Origin: Maribacter sp.
Lineage (GTDB): Bacteria; Bacteroidota; Bacteroidia; Flavobacteriales; Flavobacteriaceae
DNA: 64,000 bases
Direction: 5' to 3'
Assembly (NCBI GenBank): GCA_002749285.1
Contig: PDPR01000010.1
Span: forward strand, 62,001 to 126,000
Both the position numbers and the translations under genes were made by a program. The notes below the pieces were generated by a model. It did no database searches. It was not told the origin of the DNA and saw only the letters and a list, made by a program, of their open reading frames with translations. Below are positions 1 through 8,687 of the stretch, one piece after another (the stretch's first letter is position 1; each line of letters begins with the position of its first letter).

Positions 1-557
1 GGTGTACTACTGAATTCCGCCCATAGAGGCATATTATCGATCAAAATAGCCGATAAGTCCCCAAAGAAGGAATCATTATCCCTATACAGTTCCATACTCC
101 CCCCCAAGCGGAGGCTTTTCCCCATAAACAACTGTGAATTTTCATTGTTGTTCAGGTACAGGCATAAAAGATCCTTGCCGGATTTATAATGGCAATCTTC
201 CAAAGCTTCCGAACTCACGGGAATAAATTTGCTCTTGGCATTCGTAGTGCCACTGCTTTTCGCAAACCACTTGATGGAGGTTGGCCAAAATATATTCTGT
301 TCCCCTTTACGGGTACGTTCGATCATGGGCTCGATCTCCTCATAGGAAGTGATGGGAACCCGTTCACGGAAGTTTTCATAATCGGCGATCGTCTTAAAAT
401 CATAGGTCTGGCCGATTTCGGTATCCACGGAAATCCCCAATAATTGGCGCAACACCTCCTCCTGTACTTCCGCCGGGTATTTTAAAAAAAGCTCTATTTG
501 ATGATAGCGTTTTTTAAGCAACCAACTTGCAATGGAATTAAACAGGGGTATCGGCAT
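1..557 (-). CDS. GH3 auxin-responsive promoter family protein (N-terminal part, runs off window)
   Basis: Only the first ~185 codons are present; the gene continues past base 1. The translation from the ATG at 555-557 begins MPIPLFNSIASWLLKKRYHQ and contains the GH3-type stretches RVPITSYEEI, FAKSSGTTNAKSKFIPVS and SLRLGGSMELY. Known for the family: GH3 proteins belong to the acyl-adenylate-forming superfamily, and SSGTT is the nucleotide-binding P-loop-like motif. Bacteroidota carry uncharacterised members whose substrate is unknown. The gene is divergent from the DUF2797 gene, with 78 bases between the two starts. Family assignment is from remembered sequence similarity; substrate and role cannot be stated. 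Confidence 0.85.
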   Translation of the reverse strand, partial: MPIPLFNSIASWLLKKRYHQIELFLKYPAEVQEEVLRQLLGISVDTEIGQTYDFKTIADYENFRERVPITSYEEIEPMIERTRKGEQNIFWPTSIKWFAKSSGTTNAKSKFIPVSSEALEDCHYKSGKDLLCLYLNNNENSQLFMGKSLRLGGSMELYRDNDSFFGDLSAILIDNMPLWAEFSST

Positions 558-635
558 TTTTGGGTATCTTTAGAAAGTTAAAAATAACGTATATAGCCAT
601 CATTTTCAAATAGATCATAGAATAAGGATTTTTTT

Positions 636-1430
636 ATGCAATACAAAGGAGTACTACGGAAAATGCAGACCGAAATGGGCCAGCCCATTCAATACTATAT
701 GCTTTTTGAGGATGATTTCCTAAATATGAACCAGGTCCTGAACCGGGAGGTACAGATCGACTTTATTAAATATGAGTGCCTTAATTGCGGTAGGGACCTA
801 CCTATTTTTAGGCAAGGGTTCTGCAAATCCTGTTTTTTCGAAATACCCTCAGCGGGTGACTGGATCATGAGGCCCGAATTAAGCACTGCCCATTTGGACA
901 AGGAGGATCGGGACCTTGCCTATGAAAAAAAGGTGCAATTGCAACCGCACATCGTTTATTTGGCCAATTCGAGCAATATCAAAGTAGGGGTTACGCGAAA
1001 GTCCCAAGTACCCACCCGTTGGATCGACCAAGGTGCCCATGAAGCTATCGAGATCGTGGAGGTACCCAATAGATATTTGGCAGGGATTACGGAGATCGCC
1101 CTAAAAGACCATATTGGCGATAAGACCAATTGGCGCAAAATGTTGACCAACAATATTGATGATGAGGATCTGATCATGTGGCGTGACAAACTTAGACCCT
1201 ATATCCCGGAAGAGGCTGCACAATATTTCATTGAAGACAACCATGAAACCCATATAGCTTTTCCCGTTCTTGAATACCCTGAAAAAGTAAGGAGTCTTAA
1301 CCTAACAAAGACCCCGGGTTTCAAAGGGGTCTTAACGGGAATAAAGGGTCAATACCTCCTATTCAGGGACAATACCGTTTTCAACGTTAGGGGCAACGAA
1401 GGTTATTATGTTTCGATAAGGGTCAGTTGA
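636..1430 (+). CDS. DUF2797 domain protein
   Basis: A 264-residue soluble protein without signal peptide. Four cysteines in two CxxC pairs (residues 48/51 and 63/66) look like a zinc knuckle. They precede the conserved DUF2797 core with the segments HIVYLANSSNIKVGVTR, PTRWIDQGA and KTNWRKML. The family is widespread in Bacteroidota and has no established function that I know of; the core resembles a GIY-YIG-like layout (VYL...KVGVT), which is only an inference. The 3' end overlaps the convergent AsmA-like gene by 8 bases, so the two genes share their termination zone. Start ATG is preceded by an AT-rich leader, as usual here. Confidence 0.85.
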   Translation: MQYKGVLRKMQTEMGQPIQYYMLFEDDFLNMNQVLNREVQIDFIKYECLNCGRDLPIFRQGFCKSCFFEIPSAGDWIMRPELSTAHLDKEDRDLAYEKKVQLQPHIVYLANSSNIKVGVTRKSQVPTRWIDQGAHEAIEIVEVPNRYLAGITEIALKDHIGDKTNWRKMLTNNIDDEDLIMWRDKLRPYIPEEAAQYFIEDNHETHIAFPVLEYPEKVRSLNLTKTPGFKGVLTGIKGQYLLFRDNTVFNVRGNEGYYVSIRVS

Positions 1431-4152
1431 TCGAATCATTTGGGGTTTCGGCCTTCTCCTTTTTCTTTTTACCCCCCAACAATCCCCCTAGGATATCCCT
1501 GGTCGCCTCCTTGACCGTATTCCCGGATGGAGCCGTGGCCGTATCCTTTTCCTGGGGCACGGGCTTCGCTTCTTTTTTACCCCCCAGTATATCCCCCAGG
1601 ACATTTTTAACCGTTTCCTTGGCGTCATCCCGTGGGGTAATAGTAGAATCCCTACTCCCGGAATTCCCGTTCAAGATATCCCCTATCAACTCATTTGCCC
1701 TGTCTTTCCCTTTATTGATCAATTTCTGTTTTTGTATTTCAATCAATTTGGAGGTCAGCCCCTTTACCCCTGATGTTAAATCAGTGGTTACCTCCGGACT
1801 GGTGTAATTACCCCCTATTGAAGCCTTGACAGGAATGGTCATATCCCCAAGTTCCTTATCATCAATCTTGGCGATAAGGGAATTCACCTCATTTCCCAAA
1901 TATTTCGCAGGAACATCCAAAGTAGCGGTATAACTGAGTTTTTGATCAAACGTATGGCTACCATTCACCTTAATGGCAATATCCTGATAGGAAATGGTGA
2001 AAGGCTTGACTTTTACCATACCGTCCTCAAAAGACATCACTGTCTTCAACCCCTTTAAATCCAACCCATCCATATTGATGAAATCGAACTTACTTCCCAT
2101 TGCGGAAAGCACTTTGGCCTGGTTGGCATCGATCTCAGGGGACAATAGCTCTGCGAGCATCTTACCAGAAACAGTCTTTAGGTCAGGGGTAAAATCACTG
2201 TTCAAATCACCAGACAATTCGATATCGGAGTTCAACCTGCCTTTTATGGCACTTGCAATCGGCGCCAATACCTTGAACAAATCCAATCCCTTGAAACTTT
2301 CTGCAATACCTAATTGGTCCATACCTAATTTCATGGCAAAGGTTGGTGTCCCATTCTTTGTTGAGACCTCCCCGTTAAATGCCAATTTACCATTGAAGAG
2401 GGATGATGTCATGTTACTGAGTACCGCTTTTTCATCTACAACCCTAAGGTTGCCCTTAACATCCTTCAGCGTAATGTCGTCATATATTACCGTACCCGCC
2501 GCCGCATTGACCGTACAATCCAAAAACGAAGGTATCCTTAACTGTTCCCCGGCATTAGGACCATCTTCAGTATTGGAATCCTCCCCATCGTCCATAAAAT
2601 CATTAACGGCAAACGTGTTCGAATCCAAATCAAGGATACCTTCAAGCCTTTCATCGTTGAACATATAGCCCAAAAGATTGTTGATACTACCCTTGGCATT
2701 AAAATCGGTCCGTCCCGTTTTGCCTTCCAGATTATCCAGAGTAACCGTTGAAGGGTTAAAGGTCATTGCAGCATTTTTTATGCTCACAGGGCTCTTGAAT
2801 TCCGGGGAGTCATATTCAAAACCACTAAGTTGCATTTTTCCGGATGTCTTGGTGTTCCCATACTGTTTTTTCTCTATTGACGCCATATCAAAAGCCGTGG
2901 TTACGTCCGCATCCAGTATTCCCGAAAGTTTCATTCCATCACCGATCGGGTATGCCTTGGATATATTGGCAAGGTCCATTTTACCATCCAAATGTGCATT
3001 TACCTTGGTATTGCCCATTAGATCCCTTATTCTTGAGGAAAGGTTGAATTTATCCCCATCGATCATAAAAGAGGCCTTCTTTACCTCAACATAAGTATCC
3101 TCGGTAACACCCGTAGTATTGAACAATGTAACATCCAATTGTATGTTCTTAACGGTTTTGGGCAGATCCGGATATTTAAAGGATGCATTGTCCGATACAA
3201 TGGCAACCTTGAACGTTGGTATGTGCCCGTCGTCAACAATTCCCTTAAATTCCCCAACAACAGAACATTCCCCTGTTGTAGTGACATTTTCGATGTTTTT
3301 TGTATAAGCCTCAGGAATAAGTGCAAGAAAGTTCCTGAAATCCGAGGATGGGGTCTTGAAATCAATATCCACTTCTTGATCTTCATCATTTATCTTGATA
3401 AAACCATCAAAAACCAAAGGCAATTGGTTTACAATAGCCTCATTTTTCAAGAAACTATATTTATTCTCCCCAAGATCGACCCCTATCAAGGCGTCTAGTT
3501 TCACCTTGTTGTTACTCAGGTATTCGGTGCTATCCATTGAAAATGAAACCAGTGCCTCTGTTGTGGTCTCAAGTTCCGATTTCACCAAGGACAAGTCCCC
3601 GGCTCCTTTGTGTTCTATATTACTTAAGACCAAGGTGATCCCTCCGTCCAAATCATCATAGACGATTTTTGAATCATTTATCCCATAAGACTGCAGATCG
3701 AGCGTAAAGCTTTCGGATGACACTTCTTCCGAAGCATCATTCCCATCGGACTTACCAATGTCGTAGGATGCTTTTCCTTCTGCATTGACCTTAATATTCA
3801 GAAAGGCCTTATCGGCAGTCAGGGATTTTATGGCGATCGCCTTTCCCGGGTTTTTGAAAAGCTCCCCAATTCCCATTTTCAATGCCAGCTGTTTTGCGGC
3901 AAAAAGGGTATCGCCCTCAAAAGGGGCCTTATTGATCAAGGAAACCCCGTTCAATGTTACTTCGGCATTTGGGAAACTCTTGACCAGACTCAACTTGGCC
4001 TTTGAAAAGTCCAAGGTGGCGTTCACATTATCGTTCACATTACTTTTCAGGATGTCCCCGATTTTGGCCTCAAGTATGAATGGTGCTGCTATGAGGGCTC
4101 CTACAAAAAGGAATAAAACCACTCCAACTATCTTCAGGGCTTTCTTCTTCAT
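1423..4152 (-). CDS. AsmA-like C-terminal family envelope protein
   Basis: A 909-residue protein with an N-terminal signal anchor (KIVGVVLFLFVGALIAAPFI) followed by a long beta-rich body typical of AsmA/TamB-like proteins, including the N-terminal pattern of a helix, a linker and LDFSKAKLSLVKSFPNAEV. Known for the superfamily: AsmA-like proteins sit at the inner membrane, project into the periplasm as a groove-shaped beta structure and are implicated in phospholipid transport or outer-membrane homeostasis. The C-terminal ~110 residues are different: low complexity, Lys/Gly-rich, with repeated amphipathic blocks of the type (I/L)LG(D/G)(I/L)LGGKK. The gene overlaps the convergent DUF2797 gene by 8 bases and is followed upstream by the queuosine-precursor transporter. 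Confidence 0.85.
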   Translation of the reverse strand: MKKKALKIVGVVLFLFVGALIAAPFILEAKIGDILKSNVNDNVNATLDFSKAKLSLVKSFPNAEVTLNGVSLINKAPFEGDTLFAAKQLALKMGIGELFKNPGKAIAIKSLTADKAFLNIKVNAEGKASYDIGKSDGNDASEEVSSESFTLDLQSYGINDSKIVYDDLDGGITLVLSNIEHKGAGDLSLVKSELETTTEALVSFSMDSTEYLSNNKVKLDALIGVDLGENKYSFLKNEAIVNQLPLVFDGFIKINDEDQEVDIDFKTPSSDFRNFLALIPEAYTKNIENVTTTGECSVVGEFKGIVDDGHIPTFKVAIVSDNASFKYPDLPKTVKNIQLDVTLFNTTGVTEDTYVEVKKASFMIDGDKFNLSSRIRDLMGNTKVNAHLDGKMDLANISKAYPIGDGMKLSGILDADVTTAFDMASIEKKQYGNTKTSGKMQLSGFEYDSPEFKSPVSIKNAAMTFNPSTVTLDNLEGKTGRTDFNAKGSINNLLGYMFNDERLEGILDLDSNTFAVNDFMDDGEDSNTEDGPNAGEQLRIPSFLDCTVNAAAGTVIYDDITLKDVKGNLRVVDEKAVLSNMTSSLFNGKLAFNGEVSTKNGTPTFAMKLGMDQLGIAESFKGLDLFKVLAPIASAIKGRLNSDIELSGDLNSDFTPDLKTVSGKMLAELLSPEIDANQAKVLSAMGSKFDFINMDGLDLKGLKTVMSFEDGMVKVKPFTISYQDIAIKVNGSHTFDQKLSYTATLDVPAKYLGNEVNSLIAKIDDKELGDMTIPVKASIGGNYTSPEVTTDLTSGVKGLTSKLIEIQKQKLINKGKDRANELIGDILNGNSGSRDSTITPRDDAKETVKNVLGDILGGKKEAKPVPQEKDTATAPSGNTVKEATRDILGGLLGGKKKKEKAETPNDSIN

Positions 4153-4204
4153 ATTACAAATAGCATATTGTTTAGAAATATAACTCTAGGAACCGAGGAT
4201 TATT

Positions 4205-4915
4205 TCATACCTCCAAGTTTATTTCCTCCCCGATCTTCAACCTAAAGCGTTTTCGCATTAGATATACGGATAAATACAGAAAAGGGGTGTCCAGAAATGC
4301 AATTAGAACCTTGAACAGGAAACCACTGACCACCAAACCAAAGAACATATGCCATGGCAGCACCTTGAACAGGCACAAAAGGCTGACGACCGTAAAAGTA
4401 TCTATGAATTGGGACAGGAAAGTCGAGAAATTATTCCGCAGCCAAAGATGCTTGCCGTGGGTAAGTCTTTTCCAAAAGTGATATATGGCAATATCGACAT
4501 ATTGGGCGAACAAATAAGCCAACATCGATGCCAAGACCGCAATAGGGGAAAGGGCAAATACCTTGTTGAATGTTTCATTGCCCACAGGGGAACCGGCCAT
4601 CGCAGGAACATGCTCGGCCAGAAAAATGATGCCCATTGAAAAAAAAGACGCGAAAATACCTGCTGTCACTATCTGGTTGGCCTTTTTCTTGCCATAAACC
4701 TCTGAAATAAGATCAGTGATCAAAAAAGTAATGGGATAAGGCAGGATGCCCACGGAAACCTCAAAGATATTTGCCCCGAGAACCGTAAAGTCCCCAAACG
4801 GTTTCCAATAAAAGAATTTTTGGAAAATCAAGTTGGACACTACCAAGGAAGTGATAAAGATAGCACCCAAATAGAGATAAATATTAAACGCAAGCCTTTT
4901 ATCCTTCGGGTCCAT
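4205..4915 (-). CDS. Queuosine precursor transporter (YhhQ/VUT family)
   Basis: A 236-residue integral membrane protein with about six hydrophobic segments. The sequence matches the YhhQ family: LGANIFEVSVGILPYPITFLITDLISEVYGKK near the N terminus and a C-terminal LDTPFLYL segment. Family knowledge: YhhQ of E. coli imports queuosine precursors preQ0/preQ1, and the family was once annotated as VUT or DUF165. It lies 3 bases after the sppA stop codon, so the two are probably co-transcribed. The window also contains queG at its far end, which fits the organism making or salvaging queuosine. No preQ1 riboswitch is apparent ahead of this gene, which has no leader of its own. Confidence 0.88.
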   Translation of the reverse strand: MDPKDKRLAFNIYLYLGAIFITSLVVSNLIFQKFFYWKPFGDFTVLGANIFEVSVGILPYPITFLITDLISEVYGKKKANQIVTAGIFASFFSMGIIFLAEHVPAMAGSPVGNETFNKVFALSPIAVLASMLAYLFAQYVDIAIYHFWKRLTHGKHLWLRNNFSTFLSQFIDTFTVVSLLCLFKVLPWHMFFGLVVSGFLFKVLIAFLDTPFLYLSVYLMRKRFRLKIGEEINLEV

Positions 4916-4918
4916 AGG

Positions 4919-6679
4919 CTATTTCACATCCAACACAAAAGGCATTCTTGCCTGGATCCCTTCCTGTTCCATTGCCGACCTCATCTGTTTCAGTATTTCG
5001 TATGTCCCCACTCCGATCTCATCCTTGACCAGATTTTCCCCAATTTTTGTTTTGGCGGCACTCATATCCTTCATAAGACGCTCTAGACCGGATTTATATT
5101 TTGGATATTTTTTTATGCCATAAGTATCGATATCGGCCAGTTCGGCGGCGGCGGCTATAGCATCATTTAAGTTGCCCAACTCATCTACCAAACCTATTCT
5201 CTTGGCCTCTACCCCACTCCATACACGGCCTTGGGCCATGCTATCGACTTGAGCCACGGTAATGTTACGCCCTTGTGCCACACGATCCAAGAATGTTTTA
5301 TAAATATCCTCAACACCGTCCTGTACCACTTTCCTGAAATTATCGGTCATGGGTTCGAAAACGGAATAATCTACCGAGTTCTCATTCGTCCCTACTTGCT
5401 CTGCATTAACACCTATCTCCCTGGCCAGTACATTGATGTTCGGGATTGTACCAAATACCCCGATTGAACCCGTGATCGTGGTAGGTTCCGCAAATATCCT
5501 ATCGGCTCCCGAAGCGATATAATATCCTCCCGAAGCCGCAACATTGCCCATTGAGACCACTACAGGTTTCTTTTCCTTGGCCTGTTGGATCTCGCGCCAG
5601 ATAATATCCGAGGTCAAGGCACTTCCCCCTGGTGAGTCCACACGTAACACGATCGCCTTTACCTTATCGTCCTCGACAGCTTTTTTCAAGGCCTTGGTAA
5701 TAAGGCCTTGACCAATAACATCAGGGCCTCCCTCACCATATAATATCTCCCCTTGGGCAAAAACGACCGCAATCTTGTCATTTCCTTTTCGAGTGGTTTT
5801 TTTATTGGCCTTTTTCAAATAATCGACCAAAGGAACAACATTCATTTCTTCCTCAACATCCAAAGATAAGGCTGAACGAAGTTTTGCCTCATATTGGTCG
5901 TAGAACAAGGCATCATCTATCAATCCCGAGGCTTTTGCATATTTTGGGGACCTACCTCCCAAGGTATCCGCGATGATATTCACATTCTCCCCACTTATAT
6001 TTCTTCCATTGGAAATATCAGCAACCATGTTATCCCACAATGAACCCAGCAATTCTTTGATCTGCGTCCGATTGGCATCACTCATTTCGTTCGCCAGAAA
6101 AGGCTCAACGGCACTTTTATACTTACCATGACGGATAACTTCCATTTTTACCCCCGTCTTCTCTTGCAGATCCTTATAGAACAACACTTCGGAGGAAAGC
6201 CCTTTAAAGTCCATCCCCCCGACTGGGTTCAGGAAAACCGAATCTGCCACACTGGCCAAATAGTAATCCTTCTGTAAATAATAGTCCGCAAAGCTATATA
6301 TGAATTTACCGCTTTGCTTAAAATCCTCCAATGCCTTACGCAGTTCCTGGGTCTGTGCGAGACCGGCCATCAAAAAATTATTATTAATACTTATTCCTTT
6401 GATATCCGAATCCGTTTTGGCGACTTCAATCGCATGCAATATCTCATCCAACCCTTGTACTTGACCGAATAAACCGGCAAATGGGTCAGCTTCACTATTG
6501 CCCACATAATCCTTTACCGGTTGTTGCAATTGCAGTTCCAAAATGGATTTTTCCTTGACCACAACCCCATTCCCCGCATCCGCGACCAAGCCTATAAAAA
6601 CAACAAACATGATAAACATGACCCCAAAAGCGATCAAACAACCCATTATGGCCGCTAAAAGATTTCTCAAAAAATTCAT
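4919..6679 (-). CDS. sppA: Signal peptide peptidase SppA, 67K type
   Basis: A 586-residue membrane-anchored serine protease, close to the E. coli SppA length (618). An N-terminal transmembrane anchor (AIMGCLIAFGVMFIMFVVF) is followed by two tandem peptidase S49 domains. The catalytic lysine is expected in HGKYKSAVEPF around residue 188, in the first domain. The nucleophilic serine lies in GNVAASGGYYIASGADRI around residue 382, in the second. Role known for the family: cleaves signal peptides remaining in the inner membrane after release by signal peptidase. A Bacteroidota -7 box (TATCTTTG on the minus strand, 6703-6710) lies 24 bases upstream of the start. The transporter gene follows 3 bases downstream. 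Confidence 0.93.
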   Translation of the reverse strand: MNFLRNLLAAIMGCLIAFGVMFIMFVVFIGLVADAGNGVVVKEKSILELQLQQPVKDYVGNSEADPFAGLFGQVQGLDEILHAIEVAKTDSDIKGISINNNFLMAGLAQTQELRKALEDFKQSGKFIYSFADYYLQKDYYLASVADSVFLNPVGGMDFKGLSSEVLFYKDLQEKTGVKMEVIRHGKYKSAVEPFLANEMSDANRTQIKELLGSLWDNMVADISNGRNISGENVNIIADTLGGRSPKYAKASGLIDDALFYDQYEAKLRSALSLDVEEEMNVVPLVDYLKKANKKTTRKGNDKIAVVFAQGEILYGEGGPDVIGQGLITKALKKAVEDDKVKAIVLRVDSPGGSALTSDIIWREIQQAKEKKPVVVSMGNVAASGGYYIASGADRIFAEPTTITGSIGVFGTIPNINVLAREIGVNAEQVGTNENSVDYSVFEPMTDNFRKVVQDGVEDIYKTFLDRVAQGRNITVAQVDSMAQGRVWSGVEAKRIGLVDELGNLNDAIAAAAELADIDTYGIKKYPKYKSGLERLMKDMSAAKTKIGENLVKDEIGVGTYEILKQMRSAMEQEGIQARMPFVLDVK

Positions 6680-6702
6680 TGTAAACGTATTATATTAGAG
6701 AC

Positions 6703-6710
6703 CAAAGATA
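6703..6710 (-). promoter_or_regulatory. Candidate -7 element for sppA
   Basis: The minus strand reads TATCTTTG, a perfect match to the Bacteroidota TAnnTTTG -7 consensus, 24 bases upstream of the sppA ATG. A second match, TAACTTTG, lies just upstream at 6713-6720. No good TTG -33 box is seen at the expected distance from either, so this is a candidate only. Confidence 0.35.
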
Positions 6711-6749
6711 ACCAAAGTTAATTTGTTTCATTTACTTTGTCCTATTATC

Positions 6750-7895
6750 ATGAACGAACCCAGAAAAATCTATATCTCAATCGGCAGTAACCTTGGGAAC
6801 CGCCTACGGAACCTACAAAACGCCATATTCCTATTGGATGCGGAAGTAGGTCGTATCCCCTTGGTTTCCAAAGTATACGAGAGTGAATCATGGGGATTCG
6901 ATGCCGACAGTTTCCTAAATGCCTGTGTTGTGGCCGAAACCTATCTAACACCCCAAGAGGTTCTGGGAAAAATACACTCCATTGAAAAAAAACTTGGCAG
7001 GGAACGCTCCTTGGAAAAGGGATATGCATCAAGAACCATTGATATTGACATTATCTATTTTGGAAAAGAGGTACTCCAGACCAATGAACTGACCATTCCC
7101 CATCCGAATTTAGAGAAACGCAAGTTCGTTCTTTTGCCCCTTGCGAATATTGCCCCCCAATTCTATCATCCGATCCTTGACAAGGATACGCGCAACCTAA
7201 TACAGGAATGCAAGGACCAAACCCATGTGGAAAAAACCACTCTTAAACTCTATAAGGCAAAGAAAGAGCTTTTCGCCTCTTTGGGTTTTATGGCCATCGA
7301 AGGGAACATTGGGGCCGGCAAGACCACTTTGGCCCATAAAATAGCAGAGGACTTCAATGGCAAATTGGTCTTGGAGCGATTCGCCGACAACCCTTTCCTA
7401 CCCAAATTCTATGGGGACCAAGGACGTTATGCCTTTCCGTTGGAAATGTCTTTTTTAGCGGACAGGTACCAACAGTTCTCCGAAGATACATCCCAATTCG
7501 ACCTTTTCAAAAATTTTATGGTCAGTGATTACGACATATACAAATCATTGATATTTGCACAGGTAACCTTACAGGATGATGAGTTCAACCTCTATCGGAA
7601 ACTCTTCAATCTAATGTACAAGGAGGTGCGGAAACCCAAGGTCTATGTATACCTCTACCAATCTACCGAGAGGTTGCTGGAAAACATCAAAAGGCGAGGT
7701 AGGCCCTATGAAAAAAGTATTGAATCGACCTATCTGGACAAAATAAACAAAGGTTATTTCGATTTTTTCAAAAGCCACCCAGAACAGAACACCCTCATTA
7801 TCGATGTTGGGGAATTGGATTTCGTTGCCGACCAACAAGACTACGACTCCATTATCGGGGAAATACAGAATTTTACGATCGACCTGAAATTTTAA
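6750..7895 (+). CDS. folK: FolK (HPPK) - deoxynucleoside kinase fusion
   Basis: A bifunctional-looking protein of 381 residues. The N-terminal ~150 residues are 6-hydroxymethyl-7,8-dihydropterin pyrophosphokinase: IYISIGSNLGNR, the substrate region ESESWGF, and the signature SRTIDIDIIYFG followed by IPHP. The second half is a deoxynucleoside kinase (dNK/deoxyadenosine kinase-like) with Walker A GNIGAGKTT at about residues 185-193, the LERF and FLADRYQQF segments, and the lid motif RRGRPYEKS. FolK makes the folate precursor DHPPP; dNK phosphorylates salvaged deoxynucleosides. I chose the ATG at 6750 because IYISIGSN normally sits within 10 residues of the start; an in-frame ATG at 6723 would add MFHLLCPII, which is unlike the family. 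Divergent from sppA. Confidence 0.92.
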   Translation: MNEPRKIYISIGSNLGNRLRNLQNAIFLLDAEVGRIPLVSKVYESESWGFDADSFLNACVVAETYLTPQEVLGKIHSIEKKLGRERSLEKGYASRTIDIDIIYFGKEVLQTNELTIPHPNLEKRKFVLLPLANIAPQFYHPILDKDTRNLIQECKDQTHVEKTTLKLYKAKKELFASLGFMAIEGNIGAGKTTLAHKIAEDFNGKLVLERFADNPFLPKFYGDQGRYAFPLEMSFLADRYQQFSEDTSQFDLFKNFMVSDYDIYKSLIFAQVTLQDDEFNLYRKLFNLMYKEVRKPKVYVYLYQSTERLLENIKRRGRPYEKSIESTYLDKINKGYFDFFKSHPEQNTLIIDVGELDFVADQQDYDSIIGEIQNFTIDLKF

Positions 7896-7986
7896 GAAAT
7901 ATTTCACATATCCCTTGTGTAGAACCATCGATTTCACTTAATTAGTATCTGCTATTAGAGCAACTAACTCAGACTATGTATTCGAA

Positions 7987-8015
7987 GACCCTGATGGAAA
8001 CATCAGGGTCTTTTT
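7987..8015 (+). terminator. Rho-independent terminator after folK-dNK
   Basis: A perfect 10-bp stem GACCCTGATG/CATCAGGGTC (7987-7996 and 8001-8010) with a GAAA tetraloop, followed by TTTTT. It lies 92 bases after the folK-dNK stop and abuts the stop codon of the convergent methyltransferase gene. Confidence 0.85.
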
Positions 8016-8544
8016 ATGGGTTCATCTTTGACCATAGATCCCAGATAACGATTCCTGCACTCACAGAGATATTCAGGGAATGCTTTGTGCCATATTGGGG
8101 GATCTCCAACACCCCGTCACTGGCGCTAACCACTTCTTGGGACACACCTTTTACCTCGTTTCCAAAAACCAAGGCATATTTCATTGACGTATCTACTGAA
8201 AAACGATTTAGGGGTACTGCATTTTCCGCCTGCTCCACAGACATTACTTGATAGCCGTCAGATTTTAACCGTGCGACCAATTCCAAAGTATCTTTTTGAT
8301 ACTCCCACGAGACACTTTCGGTAGCTCCCAAGGCAGTTTTATGTATATCCTTATGAGGAGGGGTGGCCGTAATCCCACAGAGATATATTCTCTCGACCAA
8401 AAAGGCATCTGCCGTCCTAAAGACGGAACCTATATTGTTCAAACTTCGAATATTATCCAGTACCACGACCAATGCTGATTTTTCGGCTTCTTTAAAAGCC
8501 TCGACATCCAATCGGTTCAATTCTTCATTCTGTAATTTTCGCAT
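8014..8544 (-). CDS. TrmH/SpoU-family RNA methyltransferase
   Basis: A 176-residue SPOUT methyltransferase with the three SpoU motifs in order: motif 1 VVLDNIRSLNNIGSVFRTAD (Asn and Arg of the catalytic site), motif 2 YALVFGNEVKGVS, and motif 3 LEIPQYGTKHSLNISVSAG. Family role: 2'-O-methylation of a tRNA or rRNA nucleoside using SAM bound in the trefoil knot. The length is short, like TrmH/TrmL, with no extra RNA-binding domain, so the exact target (Gm18, position 34 or rRNA) cannot be told from sequence. Convergent with folK-dNK, with a shared terminator, and divergent from mutS. Confidence 0.88.
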   Translation of the reverse strand: MRKLQNEELNRLDVEAFKEAEKSALVVVLDNIRSLNNIGSVFRTADAFLVERIYLCGITATPPHKDIHKTALGATESVSWEYQKDTLELVARLKSDGYQVMSVEQAENAVPLNRFSVDTSMKYALVFGNEVKGVSQEVVSASDGVLEIPQYGTKHSLNISVSAGIVIWDLWSKMNP

Positions 8545-8687
8545 CGTTATTTATCCTAGACCTTTGGGGTATGGCAAAGCTGTAAAACTTTTCCGAAAAT
8601 ATCAACAATCATTTATATTACCTATCAAAAACTGTACATTCGTCTTTGCCTTAGTTCAGGCACAAAAATAAACTAATAAATCCGCTT

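Noticed and set aside
4916..4918. preQ1 riboswitch for the queuosine-precursor transporter
   Set aside because: The gene follows sppA by three bases, leaving no leader for a riboswitch.
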